Below are positions 17,786 to 26,259 of a DNA stretch of 52,467 nucleotides, one piece after another. A program made the translations under genes and the position numbers. The notes beneath the pieces are model-generated. The model was not told where the DNA came from, made no database searches, and saw only the letters and a program-made list of their open reading frames with translations. Within the stretch, counting starts at the first letter, position 1; each line of letters opens with the position of its first letter. The stretch comes from Armatimonadaceae bacterium (GTDB lineage Bacteria; Armatimonadota; Armatimonadia; Armatimonadales; Armatimonadaceae): the NCBI GenBank assembly GCA_030447685.1, contig JAUJOK010000017.1:45946-98412 (forward strand). The letters run 5' to 3'.

Positions 17786-18306
17786 GCAATGAAGATCCGA
17801 AAGGGCGCGTTCACAATGATGCCATAGTAAAAAAGGCAGAACGTAAATGGCGAGCGTTTACCAGGCAGATTTTCAGGCATGGTCATGGTTTGACCAACGA
17901 CCGGCTAAGAGCCAAGATTGAAGAATACTTAAAAGGCTTACCTGTGGAAGAACAGGAAGCGACCTATACCTTCTTCCAATCCTCCTTGAGAGGCACCGAT
18001 GTTGAAGTATACCACGATACGGATGCTACGTTCACTGCCGAAATGACGACCGAGTTCCCACCGCGCATGGGAGAATACGTGCTTTATCTCTTCGTCAAGA
18101 AGGAATACCGAGAATCGCTCCTCGGCGATCTGGAACAGGATTACCAGGAAGTTCTGGAAAAGTTCGGGGTTCGCAAAGCCAAGTTTTGGTACTATGCTAA
18201 AGTTGCCCAGACAATTGGGCCGCTGATTAGGCCGACCCTGAAGCGGTTCTTCAAATGGAGCGCCGTCGCGTGGATTGGCGACAATATCCGCCGATTCATT
18301 CCCTGA
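17782..18306 (+). CDS. PadR-coupled protein resembling a stand-alone permease-prefix domain
   Basis: GTG 17782 is chosen because it overlaps the padR stop and has AAGGAGG 7-8 nt upstream; an upstream ATG at 17758 lies inside padR. The 174-residue protein contains YLFVKKEYRESLLGDLEQDYQEVLEKFG followed by KAKFWYYAKVAQTIGPLI. This resembles the N-terminal prefix domain that precedes MacB-type permeases in PadR-linked ABC systems of several phyla. Here the protein ends soon after with a short hydrophobic segment and no permease follows. It may be a remnant or an independent membrane-associated partner of PadR. The family assignment is tentative. Confidence 0.62.
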   Translation: MSNEDPKGRVHNDAIVKKAERKWRAFTRQIFRHGHGLTNDRLRAKIEEYLKGLPVEEQEATYTFFQSSLRGTDVEVYHDTDATFTAEMTTEFPPRMGEYVLYLFVKKEYRESLLGDLEQDYQEVLEKFGVRKAKFWYYAKVAQTIGPLIRPTLKRFFKWSAVAWIGDNIRRFIP

Positions 18307-18426
18307 CGACTCGCAGCAGATAGTGAGGGTCAGGACAGGGCGAAATGTGAGGCCGAATCTTCACGGGGTTCTGCGAACAGCCAGCCGATGGCGTGAAGTA
18401 AGGGAAGGAGTGCGAGCGCACAGGGT

Positions 18427-20031
18427 ATGAAAGTCGCCGACGTTAACACGACCAGCATTCGGGAGGCGATCACGATCGGCTGCCACGCCATGAGCGACAT
18501 CTTCAACGCGGACGACAACGACATCCCCTTCTTCGGTTCCCTCGTCCGCCTCGACGCTGTGCGTCCCGACGCTGGCTTCAGCTTTCATCCCTTTCACTCG
18601 GAGGCACATATTCCGGGACGCCATCTGAATGCGCTTCTCAGCGCCGAAAACGCTCTGGGGCTGCCGCCGCTCGTCGATGAGGCGGTGATCGAAAAGCACG
18701 CGAAGGCGGCATTCTTTTCCTACAGCGGTCCCGTTGCTTTCCCGCTGAACCGGGAGGCTATCGGCGGAAAGCTCGTCAATTTCGCGCCGCACAACCTGCG
18801 CGAGGGTTTTCATGCCCTTTATGCCCTCACCGCGTACCGGGGGTCGAGCCGAGCACATGAACTGGCCGAAGCAAGCATCGCCGCTATCTTCGACCTCTGG
18901 GACCCCGACCGTGGCTGGAACCGGCAGCGGCTCGAAGGCGCGCTCGGCCTTCGCATCATCGACTTCGATTCGCCTTTCATCGGCGGGATCGCTCGTGCCA
19001 TCGGGCCGCTCGTTAAATATCATCGCGTCACCGGTTCGGCTGCCGCTCTGCACCTCGCCACGGCACTCAAAGACAAAGCCCTCGGCGAGTTTTTCCCCGC
19101 CAGCGGAGAGTGCGATCTTGCGCGGCTGGGCACGCATACCCATTCCATCACCTGCGTTCTGTCTTCCCTGGCGCAGCTCGCCGACGCGACGCGCGATGCC
19201 GCCTTGATGGAGAGCGTGAAAGCGTTCTACGATAACGGGCTGCGCCAGATCAGCAGCGACCTGGGCTGGTCGCCCGAAAACGCGGGACCGAACGCCAACC
19301 CGGATCGAGGCGAGGCCAACAATACCGGCGACATTCTGGAAACCGCACTGCTCCTGGGCCGGTGGGGTTATACGGAGCAGTATCAGGACGCGGAGCGCAT
19401 TCTGCGCGCTCATCTGCTGCCCAGCCAACTGCGCGATGTGTCTTTCATCCGGGAGCCGGACAATCCGGACGGCGCGGACGCGAAACGCAGCGTGGCGCAG
19501 CGGCACCGGGGGGCTTTCGGCTTTCCCGCGCCTTACGGGCACCAGCCTCTGGGCATAAGGGAGATCAGCTTCAACCTGGATATTATCGGCGGCGCTGTCG
19601 GCTCCCTGTGCGAGGCGTACCGGGAAGTCGTGCGTTTCGACGGGCAGGTTCAGCGGGTCAACTTACTGTTCGACCACGAGACGGAAGCGGTCAAGGTGCA
19701 GTCCCCTTATGCGAACGGCGTATTGCAGATCACGGCAAAGCAAACAGCGCCTCTGATGGTTCGGGTTCCCCGCGGGGTTCCGACAAGTGACATCCGTGTT
19801 GACGGTGCCACGGCATTGCCGCGTCTCGTCAACGGATACCTGTATATTGCCGAGCCGCCGCTCCATTCCGCTATTTCCGTACGCTTCCCCCTGCTCCGGC
19901 AGGAGATCGTCCTGCACTACCGAACCAGACGTATCCGGGTCCAGCTTAAAGGCGATCAGGTCGAGCGCATGGAAAACTTCGGCCAGGACCTCACCTTCTT
20001 CGACCCGCAGCCGTCCTTCCTTCCGCCGTAG
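18427..20031 (+). CDS. Six-hairpin glycosidase-like protein of unknown specificity
   Basis: This 534-residue protein lacks a signal peptide and is probably cytoplasmic. The first 350 residues read as an alpha/alpha-toroid (repeated helical pairs such as NLREGFHALYALTAYRGSSRAHELAEASIAAIF, read across 18800-18890, and THSITCVLSSLAQLADATRDAALM). The last 150 residues form a beta-rich domain, as in GH127/DUF1680-type and related six-hairpin glycosidases. WDPDRGWNR and NAGPNANPDRGEANNTGD hold acidic residues that may be catalytic. It probably trims or senses a carbohydrate. It follows the PadR pair by 120 bp but has no obvious promoter of its own, and it ends at a bidirectional terminator. Confidence 0.6.
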   Translation: MKVADVNTTSIREAITIGCHAMSDIFNADDNDIPFFGSLVRLDAVRPDAGFSFHPFHSEAHIPGRHLNALLSAENALGLPPLVDEAVIEKHAKAAFFSYSGPVAFPLNREAIGGKLVNFAPHNLREGFHALYALTAYRGSSRAHELAEASIAAIFDLWDPDRGWNRQRLEGALGLRIIDFDSPFIGGIARAIGPLVKYHRVTGSAAALHLATALKDKALGEFFPASGECDLARLGTHTHSITCVLSSLAQLADATRDAALMESVKAFYDNGLRQISSDLGWSPENAGPNANPDRGEANNTGDILETALLLGRWGYTEQYQDAERILRAHLLPSQLRDVSFIREPDNPDGADAKRSVAQRHRGAFGFPAPYGHQPLGIREISFNLDIIGGAVGSLCEAYREVVRFDGQVQRVNLLFDHETEAVKVQSPYANGVLQITAKQTAPLMVRVPRGVPTSDIRVDGATALPRLVNGYLYIAEPPLHSAISVRFPLLRQEIVLHYRTRRIRVQLKGDQVERMENFGQDLTFFDPQPSFLPP

Positions 20032-20035
20032 AAAC

Positions 20036-20080
20036 AACGAAGGGCCGGGAAGCAGCATCGCTTCCCGGCCCCGGTTCGTT
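20036..20080. terminator. Bidirectional terminator between convergent genes
   Basis: A perfect 12-bp GC-rich stem (20042-20053 with 20060-20071, 6-nt loop) is extended by a flanking AACGAA/TTCGTT pairing. It lies between the stops of the plus-strand glycosidase-like gene and the minus-strand PEP-CTERM gene. Confidence 0.8.
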
Positions 20081-20095
20081 CTGCCGTGCGCTACG

Positions 20096-20803
20096 TCAGG
20101 CTTTGCGGCGTCGCCTTTTGAGCAGCGCGGAACCGAGCGGCAGCAGGCCGGTGCCGAGCAGGGCAACGGTGCCGGGTTCGGGAACCACGGTAAGCGTGAA
20201 ACTGCCCTGGTTGTCCACACCGCCGCCGGAAATTCGGTCAAAGGCCGTGACAACATCCTGGTTCCTGACCGTGGAGGCTTCCCACCGATAATTCGAAATG
20301 GTGGCGGTCATGCCGTTCGTCGTGAAGGAGGTGGAGCCTGAGCCAGGCGTTGAGGTGACGTTCAGAGCAAGTGTGTTGGGGGCGCTGTTAGCGCTGAAGG
20401 CGGGGCTGCCGGTATCGGTGGCAGTCGGGGCAAACACCGAGATGCCTGGATTCGTGTTGTTGCCGTTGAAGAACAGGTTCAGCCCGTGGCGAGGTTGGTT
20501 GGTACCCGGATTACCGAATATCTGGAAGTTGTAGGTGCCGGGGGCGAGGGCGACGTTTATAGAGGCAGACGCTCCATTTCCGCTGTTGATCGGCGTACCA
20601 TTCATAGAGACGTACAGGTTGTAACTGAAGTCGCCGCCAAGCGTATTCCAGAATTCTGCTCCGGCGGCGTTACCAGAGGCATCCGTGGAAAACTCGATAG
20701 CGCCGGTGAGATTGATCTGGGCGAAACCGGCGCGGGGAAGGACAAAGACGAGGCCGGTGGCAATCAGAGCCAGCAGCAAAAAGCGCAGTCGAAAGTAGGA
20801 CAC
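20096..20803 (-). CDS. PEP-CTERM sorting-domain secreted protein
   Basis: GTG 20803 is chosen (GGAGAAG 7 nt upstream), giving 235 residues. A signal peptide (LRFLLLALIATGLVFVLPRAGFA) spans the first 30 residues, a Gly/Asn/Thr-rich beta-type domain follows, and the C-terminus is VPEPGTVALLGTGLLPLGSA plus a basic tail, the PEP-CTERM tripartite signal. Such proteins are cleaved by an exosortase and released or linked to extracellular polysaccharide. No exosortase is in the window. The protein may be exported together with the glycan made by the 8-16 kb operon, but this is inference. Its promoter is clear. Confidence 0.88.
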   Translation of the reverse strand: MSYFRLRFLLLALIATGLVFVLPRAGFAQINLTGAIEFSTDASGNAAGAEFWNTLGGDFSYNLYVSMNGTPINSGNGASASINVALAPGTYNFQIFGNPGTNQPRHGLNLFFNGNNTNPGISVFAPTATDTGSPAFSANSAPNTLALNVTSTPGSGSTSFTTNGMTATISNYRWEASTVRNQDVVTAFDRISGGGVDNQGSFTLTVVPEPGTVALLGTGLLPLGSALLKRRRRKA

Positions 20804-20869
20804 GAGCGGCTTCTCCTTTTCCGCCGCCTGCAACGGTCTTACTGGGTTGTATTGGTGGACGGCACGGAT

Positions 20870-20898
20870 AGGATACGAAAAAACGGCGAAGCTGTCAA
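20870..20898 (-). promoter_or_regulatory. Strong promoter for the PEP-CTERM gene
   Basis: On the minus strand TTGACA (20893-20898), 17 bp and TATCCT (20870-20875) give a leader of about 60 nt to the GTG start at 20803. It is the third promoter in the window with the same -35 and spacing. Confidence 0.78.
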
Positions 20899-20946
20899 GC
20901 ACTTTTTTAGGACAGATGGGTGCTGCTGTGGTGCGTGTTGTTCCTG

Positions 20947-21192
20947 TCAGCCTTTGGCGGCGTCCGGGGGGAAGAGGCGCAGAGCGGCGGCGGCGAGGTC
21001 GGCGGGGGCGGATTGCGCCGCCTGCGCGTTTTCCTGCTCCACCTGGGCGATGAGTTCGGCGCGGTGGATGGAGACGCTGCGCGGGGCCTGGATGCCCAGG
21101 CGCACCTGGTCGCCGCGCACTTCGACTATGGTGATAACGATGTCGTCGCCGATACGGATGCTCTGGTCGGTGCGGCGCGTGAGTACCAGCAT
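20947..21192 (-). CDS. csrA: Carbon storage / translational regulator CsrA
   Basis: From ATG 21192 (MLVLTRRTDQSIRIGDDIVI) the protein has 81 residues. It shows the complete CsrA fold with VRLGIQAPRSVSIHRAEL, including the RNA-binding N-terminal strand and the late Arg region. An extended Ala-rich tail follows. CsrA binds GGA motifs in mRNA leaders. In flagellated bacteria of this arrangement it represses flagellin translation and is held by FliW, whose gene ends only 4 bp upstream. An earlier in-frame start would add ten residues not seen in the family. Confidence 0.93.
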   Translation of the reverse strand: MLVLTRRTDQSIRIGDDIVITIVEVRGDQVRLGIQAPRSVSIHRAELIAQVEQENAQAAQSAPADLAAAALRLFPPDAAKG

Positions 21193-21196
21193 CGGG

Positions 21197-21637
21197 CTAT
21201 TTCCGGCCCGCCTCGGCAGCATCGGGAAAGACGCGGTGCCGGGTGGTGAAACGCTCGCTGTTCTCCAGAATGACCTGACGCCCCTGGTTCGTGGCCGGAT
21301 CGACGACGATGGGGCCGAGCAGGTTTGCCGTCATGTCGTGCGGGCGGCCCGGCGGCAGGGTGACAATCACCCAGAGACGACCGTCGGCGGGAAGGTCGGG
21401 CGGCAGCGCGGGGCCGTAGCCGGGAAAAACGAACTCCGGGGGCAGCAGCAGGAACGCCGTTTCGGGACGCTCAACCGATTGCAGCCAGACGAACGGCGAT
21501 TCCGGCTCGTGCGGCACGGCGACGAAGCGGCGCAGGTCTTCAAAGCCGATCAGCCCCGACGCGAACGTTAGAACGGCTTCCGGGGCGGCGGAAACCGTGC
21601 CGAAGCGGGTCGTCTCTATTTGCAGTGGTTCCGTCAT
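21197..21637 (-). CDS. fliW: Flagellar assembly factor FliW
   Basis: This 146-residue protein has the FliW signatures LTFASGLIGFEDLRRFV near the start, PFVWLQSVERPETAFLLL in the middle and TANLLGPIVVDPATNQGRQVIL towards the end. FliW binds flagellin and CsrA and thus links flagellin level to its translation. It lies between flgL and csrA at spacings of 4 bp, the usual flgK-flgL-fliW-csrA order. No flagellin gene is in the window. Confidence 0.93.
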   Translation of the reverse strand: MTEPLQIETTRFGTVSAAPEAVLTFASGLIGFEDLRRFVAVPHEPESPFVWLQSVERPETAFLLLPPEFVFPGYGPALPPDLPADGRLWVIVTLPPGRPHDMTANLLGPIVVDPATNQGRQVILENSERFTTRHRVFPDAAEAGRK

Positions 21638-21641
21638 CTCG

Positions 21642-22517
21642 TTAGCGCAGGTAATCCATCAGACTCTGCTCGAACAGGCGGGCGGTCCCGGCAAGCGACG
21701 CCTCATACGCGTTCTGCGCGGCCTGCATCTCGACAATCGCCTGGGCCATATCCATATCTTCGGTGTTGGACAAAAGAACGCGGAACTCCTGCTCGGCGGC
21801 GTCCAGACGGTCGCGCGTCTGTGTAATCTGATTGCCCACCGCCCCCAGCGTGCCGCGCGCCGTCAATACCCGGTCCAGTCCCCCACTCAGCGCCGCGATG
21901 CCGTTCGCCGATGGTTTCCCGGCGGCAAGCTCAGTACGCACCGAATCCAGGTCATCGAGAAGCTGGCTGAAAACGGCGTCGCCGGAAATGTTGATAACGG
22001 AATATTCGCCCCGATCCGTTTCCACCCGCAGCGCTCCGGCGTCGCCGCGATAGGTGTTGGTCGGGTCGGCAGCGTCGAACGGCGGCGTGTCGGTCTTCTG
22101 GCCGGAAAACAGATAACGCCCGTTGTGGGTCGTCCCGGCGATGCTGACCACCTGCTCTTTGATGCGCGCGATCTGCTCGGCGGCGGCGGCGCGCGCCTGC
22201 GGCGTGGCCGTGGCGTTGTTCGCCTGAAGCACCAGGTCCTTTGCCTGCCGCACCATGTCGCCCAGGTTTCCCAGCGCGCCGTCCGCCAGATTCAGGACAC
22301 TGGTCGCGTGCTCGCCGTTGCGCCGGTACTGGCCCAGATCGCCCAGCGTGCTGTTCAGCTTCTGCACCTGCGCGGCCCCGACCGGATCATCCGAGGCGCG
22401 CAGGATTCGCTTGCCGGTCGTCACCGCCGTCTGCGCCTCGTTCATTCGGCCCAGTGCGCGCGCCATCGCGCTTTGCGCCGCCTGCGCCTGCCCATTGGAA
22501 GTTACTCGCATTGCCAT
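21642..22517 (-). CDS. flgL: Flagellar hook-associated protein 3 (hook-filament junction)
   Basis: This 291-residue protein has a flagellin-like N-terminal helix (MRVTSN, then ALGRMNEAQTAVTTGKRILRASDDPVGAAQV) and the matching C-terminal helix (QAIVEMQAAQNAYEASLAG). FlgL forms the second junction ring between hook and filament and is secreted by the flagellar type III apparatus. A second start two codons later is possible. The region immediately upstream carries a duplicated piece of the flgK end and a hairpin. Confidence 0.93.
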   Translation of the reverse strand: MAMRVTSNGQAQAAQSAMARALGRMNEAQTAVTTGKRILRASDDPVGAAQVQKLNSTLGDLGQYRRNGEHATSVLNLADGALGNLGDMVRQAKDLVLQANNATATPQARAAAAEQIARIKEQVVSIAGTTHNGRYLFSGQKTDTPPFDAADPTNTYRGDAGALRVETDRGEYSVINISGDAVFSQLLDDLDSVRTELAAGKPSANGIAALSGGLDRVLTARGTLGAVGNQITQTRDRLDAAEQEFRVLLSNTEDMDMAQAIVEMQAAQNAYEASLAGTARLFEQSLMDYLR

Positions 22518-22521
22518 TTTT

Positions 22522-22607
22522 CGTTATCTCGCGCCGAAGTCCTTCGTTTCCCGGAGTGTGGACACTCCGGGGCTGCTGCCAGGCAACTCCGTTATCTCGC
22601 GCCGAAG
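22522..22607. repeat. Hairpin insert flanked by 18-bp direct repeat at the flgK-flgL junction
   Basis: An identical 18-bp sequence covering the last codons and stop of flgK appears at 22590-22607 and again at 22522-22539, just before flgL. Between them is a perfect 10-bp stem with a 2-nt loop (22550-22571). This looks like a small palindrome inserted with target duplication, which kept both the flgK end and the flgL leader intact. Confidence 0.75.
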
Positions 22608-23965
22608 GTCGCCAAAAGCCCTTCGGTCAGCTCGTCGGACAGGCTGATAAGCCGCGCCGCCGCCTGATACGACCGCTGGAACTTCACCAGATCGGCCATC
22701 TCCTCGTCCAGGGAGACACCGGAGACAGCGTCGCGGCGCGCCTCCAACTGCGCCACAAAAGCGTCCGCACCGTCCGCGCCCTGCTCCAGCGCCCGTACCT
22801 CCGCGCCCAGGCCCGCCGTGACGCCACTCCAGTAATCGCGCAGCGTCTCGTTTCGCACCGGCCCCGCCGTCACCCGCCGATTCGCCAGCCCCGCGATAGC
22901 CAGCGCCGTATCGGCGTTGCTCGCCGCCGCTGAAGCCGCGCCGGAGGCGGCGATACGTTCAGGCCGCCCGGCAACCTCCAGGTTCAGCGCGATGTCCTTT
23001 GCATTTGTGCCGGTGAACAGGGCCAGGCCGCTCGCGCCGGTTCCATCCCGCCCCGCCTGATGCAGCGCGTTCACCTGCTCCGCAAAGGTATTCGCCAGAC
23101 CGTCCAGTTCCCCGCGCTGCTGTTCGATACGCCCGCGCGCCTCCAGCAGGCCGCGCAGTTCCCCGCCGCGCAGGTCGCCGGTCGCGGTCAGTTCGGAAAC
23201 GTCGGCAATCGGCTCCGCGAACGCGCCGCGCACCAGAATCGCGCCGCCGATCTGCACCGACAGCGTGCCATCGGCGGCAGGCAGAACCGTCGTATTCACC
23301 TTCTTCGCCAGTTCGTCCAGCAGCAGGCCGCGCCGGTCGCGCAGATCGTTCGGCTGGTCCCCCTGCGCGGTAAGCTGCCGTATCTCGGCGTTCAGCGCGG
23401 CTATCTGTGCGGCCAGGCCGTTCACCTCGCCCAACTGCCCCTGAACGCTTGCGGCCAGGCCCGCGTCAATGTCGTCGATCTGGCGGCGTATCTGGCGGAA
23501 CGACCCGGCCACCTCCGCCGCGCCCGCCAGGGCCGCGCGCCGCGCCGCCGCGCTTTCGGGGTCGTTGGCAAGGTCTTGAAAAGTGTTGAAGAAGCGGGTC
23601 ATGCCCGCGCTGAGCGCGTCCTTGCCCGGCTCGCCCAGAACCGCCTCGATTGAAGACAGCGCATCGCGGCGTGCGAGCAGTGCGGCGCGGTCGCCGTAGC
23701 CCACGCGCGCCTGCTCGTCCAGGGCGTAATCACGGGCCTGCTGAATGCTGACCGCCTCAACCCCCGTGCCGATCTGGTACGCGCCGACACGCCGGTTCGC
23801 GGCGGGAACCGTGTACGGATCGGCGGCTTTACGCTCGGCGCGCTGGCGGGAATAGCCCGGCGTGTTGACGTTGGCGATGTTATGCGACGCCGTATCCAGC
23901 GACGTTTGCGCCGTCCGCAGCGCGCGCAGCCCGGTTTCGATGCCGAAAAAGGAACCGGAAGGCAT
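22592..23965 (-). CDS. flgK: Flagellar hook-associated protein 1
   Basis: This 457-residue protein has the rod/hook-family start FFGIETGLRALRTAQTSLDTASHNIANVNTPGYSRQRAE, read across positions 23830-23950, and the C-terminal SGVSLDEEMADLVKFQRSYQAAARLISLSDEL helix. FlgK forms the first junction ring after the hook. It starts 1 bp after the flgN stop and is intact, unlike flgI and flgJ upstream. Confidence 0.95.
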   Translation of the reverse strand: MPSGSFFGIETGLRALRTAQTSLDTASHNIANVNTPGYSRQRAERKAADPYTVPAANRRVGAYQIGTGVEAVSIQQARDYALDEQARVGYGDRAALLARRDALSSIEAVLGEPGKDALSAGMTRFFNTFQDLANDPESAAARRAALAGAAEVAGSFRQIRRQIDDIDAGLAASVQGQLGEVNGLAAQIAALNAEIRQLTAQGDQPNDLRDRRGLLLDELAKKVNTTVLPAADGTLSVQIGGAILVRGAFAEPIADVSELTATGDLRGGELRGLLEARGRIEQQRGELDGLANTFAEQVNALHQAGRDGTGASGLALFTGTNAKDIALNLEVAGRPERIAASGAASAAASNADTALAIAGLANRRVTAGPVRNETLRDYWSGVTAGLGAEVRALEQGADGADAFVAQLEARRDAVSGVSLDEEMADLVKFQRSYQAAARLISLSDELTEGLLATFGAR

Positions 23966-23966
23966 C

Positions 23967-24509
23967 TCAGGCGGCCCTGTCCAGCATGATCGATGCGGCG
24001 TCTACGCTTCGCAGCGGGGCGTGGTAGCCACGGCGCGGCGCGGCGGCGCGGGCCAGCACCTCCAGCGACGCGCCAACATATTCCAGTTCGTTCTGGAGCA
24101 GGCCCCGGTTGATCTCGCCGGAGTCGCGCACCTTTTGCGCCGCCGTGATAAGCAGTTCCCGCAGGACGCTGATCTCGACGGCGATGTCACCGGGCAGGCA
24201 GTCCATGACAGCGGAAAGCGTCAATCCCTGCGCCGGAAAATGCTCCGCCCCCGCGATGCTTTCGGACACCTCCATCCGCTCCCCGGCCAGGCGCTCCGCT
24301 TCCGCCAGCAGTTCCGCCTGCTGTACCTGAAGCCCGGCCAGCGTGGAAACTTCGCGTCCAATAATGGCTTCGCGCGTCCGCGCCGCCACCGCAATCACCC
24401 GGTGCTGGACCAGCAGTTCATTCCGCAGCAGTTCCCGCAGACGCCGCCCCAGGCGACGCAGAACCGGCGATGTCGCAATTACCGAAATGTTGTCTGCTTC
24501 ATTATGCAT
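23967..24509 (-). CDS. flgN: FlgN-family flagellar export chaperone
   Basis: ATG 24509 (MHNEADN) gives 180 residues and overlaps the flgJ stop by 8 bp. The protein is almost all helical, with long Leu/Arg/Glu-rich segments (LRRLGRRLRELLRNELL, LQVQQAELLAEAERLAGERMEV), as in FlgN chaperones that escort FlgK and FlgL to the export gate. The position directly before flgK and flgL supports the call more strongly than the sequence does. Confidence 0.75.
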   Translation of the reverse strand: MHNEADNISVIATSPVLRRLGRRLRELLRNELLVQHRVIAVAARTREAIIGREVSTLAGLQVQQAELLAEAERLAGERMEVSESIAGAEHFPAQGLTLSAVMDCLPGDIAVEISVLRELLITAAQKVRDSGEINRGLLQNELEYVGASLEVLARAAAPRRGYHAPLRSVDAASIMLDRAA

Positions 24510-25108
24510 CCGTGTTCCCCTTCCCCCCTTCGGCGCGAGCATGCGCCGCACCCAGTTCCCGGTTCAGCATATCGGCCAAGCCAAGGCCGCCGGTTTTGCT
24601 CAGCGAGCGGGCCGTCTCATCGTCTAACATATCGCGAAACATCTTCTCGCCTTCGGACGGCTTGAACAGTCCGCCGCCGTCGCCCGCCGTTTTCCGCATC
24701 TGCTTCAAAAGGTAGCCGACAAAGAACGCTTCCCATTCGCGGGTGGCTTCCTGAAGCTTGGGGTCGGCGTGGCCCCCTCCCCCCGTCCCCCCCCCCACGC
24801 TGTGGGCGACCGTCGCCTGCGGGGGAGGGGGGGAGAAGCAGAGGTGTTATCGTCGGCTGCTCCCGCTCCCCGGTGTTCTCCGTAGAGGAAGCGCGCGGCT
24901 GAGAAGAAACCCCAGCGCGGGAAAATGACTCTTCCCCCCCTCTCCCCGCAGGCGACGGTCGCCCACAGCGTGGGGGAGGGGGACGGGGGGAGGGGGCAAT
25001 TGAAATTTCACGCCGTTCTGAAAACGCGGCGGCGCGGGGACCCCTGGAGCGGGGTGCGTCCGGGCTGCGCGGGCAGGAGCGGCATTGATTGTTTATGGGC
25101 TTCGACAT
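24502..25108 (-). CDS. flgJ: Rod-binding protein FlgJ (N-terminal type), disrupted by a palindromic element/frameshift
   Basis: The conserved rod-binding domain is clear at 24502-24775: DPKLQEATREWEAFFVGYLL, KQMRKT and MFRDMLDDETARSLSKTGGLGLADMLNREL. It lacks a muramidase domain. The N-terminus is not continuous: the conserved frame runs back through a palindromic element to a TAA near 24848, while an open frame from ATG 25108 reaches the element in a different phase. Another ATG at 25083-25085 also lies in the right place. The 12-base C run at about 24785-24796 is the likeliest place for an indel. The gene follows flgI by 40 bp and its product should cap rod assembly in the periplasm. Confidence 0.75.
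24771..24998. repeat. Inverted pair of about 65-bp GC-rich palindromic units inside flgJ 5' region
   Basis: The units at about 24771-24835 and 24934-24998 are near-perfect reverse complements, separated by about 100 bp. Both contain a shared core around GGCGACGGTCGCC and long C or G runs. The layout resembles the elements at 9941-10081 and 46351-46528, with a different core sequence. Confidence 0.85.
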
Positions 25109-25147
25109 CGGCTTACTATTTATCTTCGGCGGCTTGCGGCGTTGTCG

Positions 25148-26245
25148 TTACTGAATTTCCAATTCGGCTTTCAGCGCGCCGGACGATTTGAGCGCCTGCA
25201 AGATCGCTATCAGGTCCCGCGGGGTAACACCCAGGCTGTTCAGCGCCTTGACCACATCCTCGACCGTCGCGTTCGCACCGGCTGAAGGCGACCGCCCTCG
25301 TCGCGGCGCTAACACGGGAATTCGGCGTGACCACCATTTCGCCGTTCGGGGACAGCGGCGCGGGCTGCGACACATCGAAGCGGGTGCGGATACGGACGGA
25401 CAGACTGCCCGTGGGCGATGGCGCAGGGGCGCGACCGAGACATTCGAGCCGATGACGACCGTGCCGGTGCGCTCGTTGACCACCACACGGGCTGCGGCGT
25501 CGCTGGTGACATTCAGACCCTCGATACCGGCCACGGCTAGAACCGGGTCGGCACCCGTGGGCAGACTCACCGTAACGTTTCCGGCATCCACTGCCCGCGC
25601 CGAAAATCCGAGGCCCGCGCCGTTGATCGCGGCGGCGACACGGGGCGGCGGTGGTAAAGTCGGCGCGGTTCAGGGCGATACTGAACGAATTGCCGCTGCC
25701 GCCGCTCATCGCGTCGTCGGCACCTCGCGCTCCACCAGCGCACCGGAGGGCACGCGCCCGCGGTCACATGGTTCTTGCTCTGCACAAACGAAACCGCCCA
25801 TTCGCCGAATACCCGCCGACCGATACCGCCCCCTGCGCCACGGCGTAGACGCCGCCGTCCGCCGCCGCGCAGCTTCGTCTGCACCAGCGTCCCCAGCGGA
25901 ATAGAGCGCGCATCCCCAGCGACGACACCTGAACGTCCAGCGTCCCCCGTTTCGAGCGAAGGCGGGCAGATCGCACGTCACCATAACGGCGGCAACGTTG
26001 CGCACTTTCAGGGCACCGGTGGGCAGGGTGACGCCGAACTTCTCCAGCATCGACGCGACGCTCTGCGCCGTGAATAAATTGCTCTGCGTGTCGCCCGAGC
26101 CGTCGAGGCCGACCACGAGGCCGTAGCCGACCAACTGGGTTGGAGCGAACGCCGCCGACGCGCGCAATGTCCTTGATACGCTCCGCGCCGCGCCACACAG
26201 AATCGTCAGCGCAAATGCCACCAGAACCGTACAGAGAGTCTTCAT
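25148..26245 (-). CDS. flgI: Flagellar P-ring protein FlgI, multiply frameshifted
   Basis: ATG 26245 starts a good signal peptide ([20 protein letters not shown]). FlgI blocks follow in changing frames: [27 protein letters not shown] near 26060-26140, [31 protein letters not shown], then [39 protein letters not shown], and the C-terminal [38 protein letters not shown] near 25150-25260. At least five breaks are needed. The span of 1098 bp equals an intact gene of about 365 codons. FlgI forms the ring in the peptidoglycan layer and is needed for motility in diderms. With all blocks kept, sequence error is the favoured explanation. Confidence 0.85.
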
Positions 26246-26259
26246 TGAAAACCTTTGGA

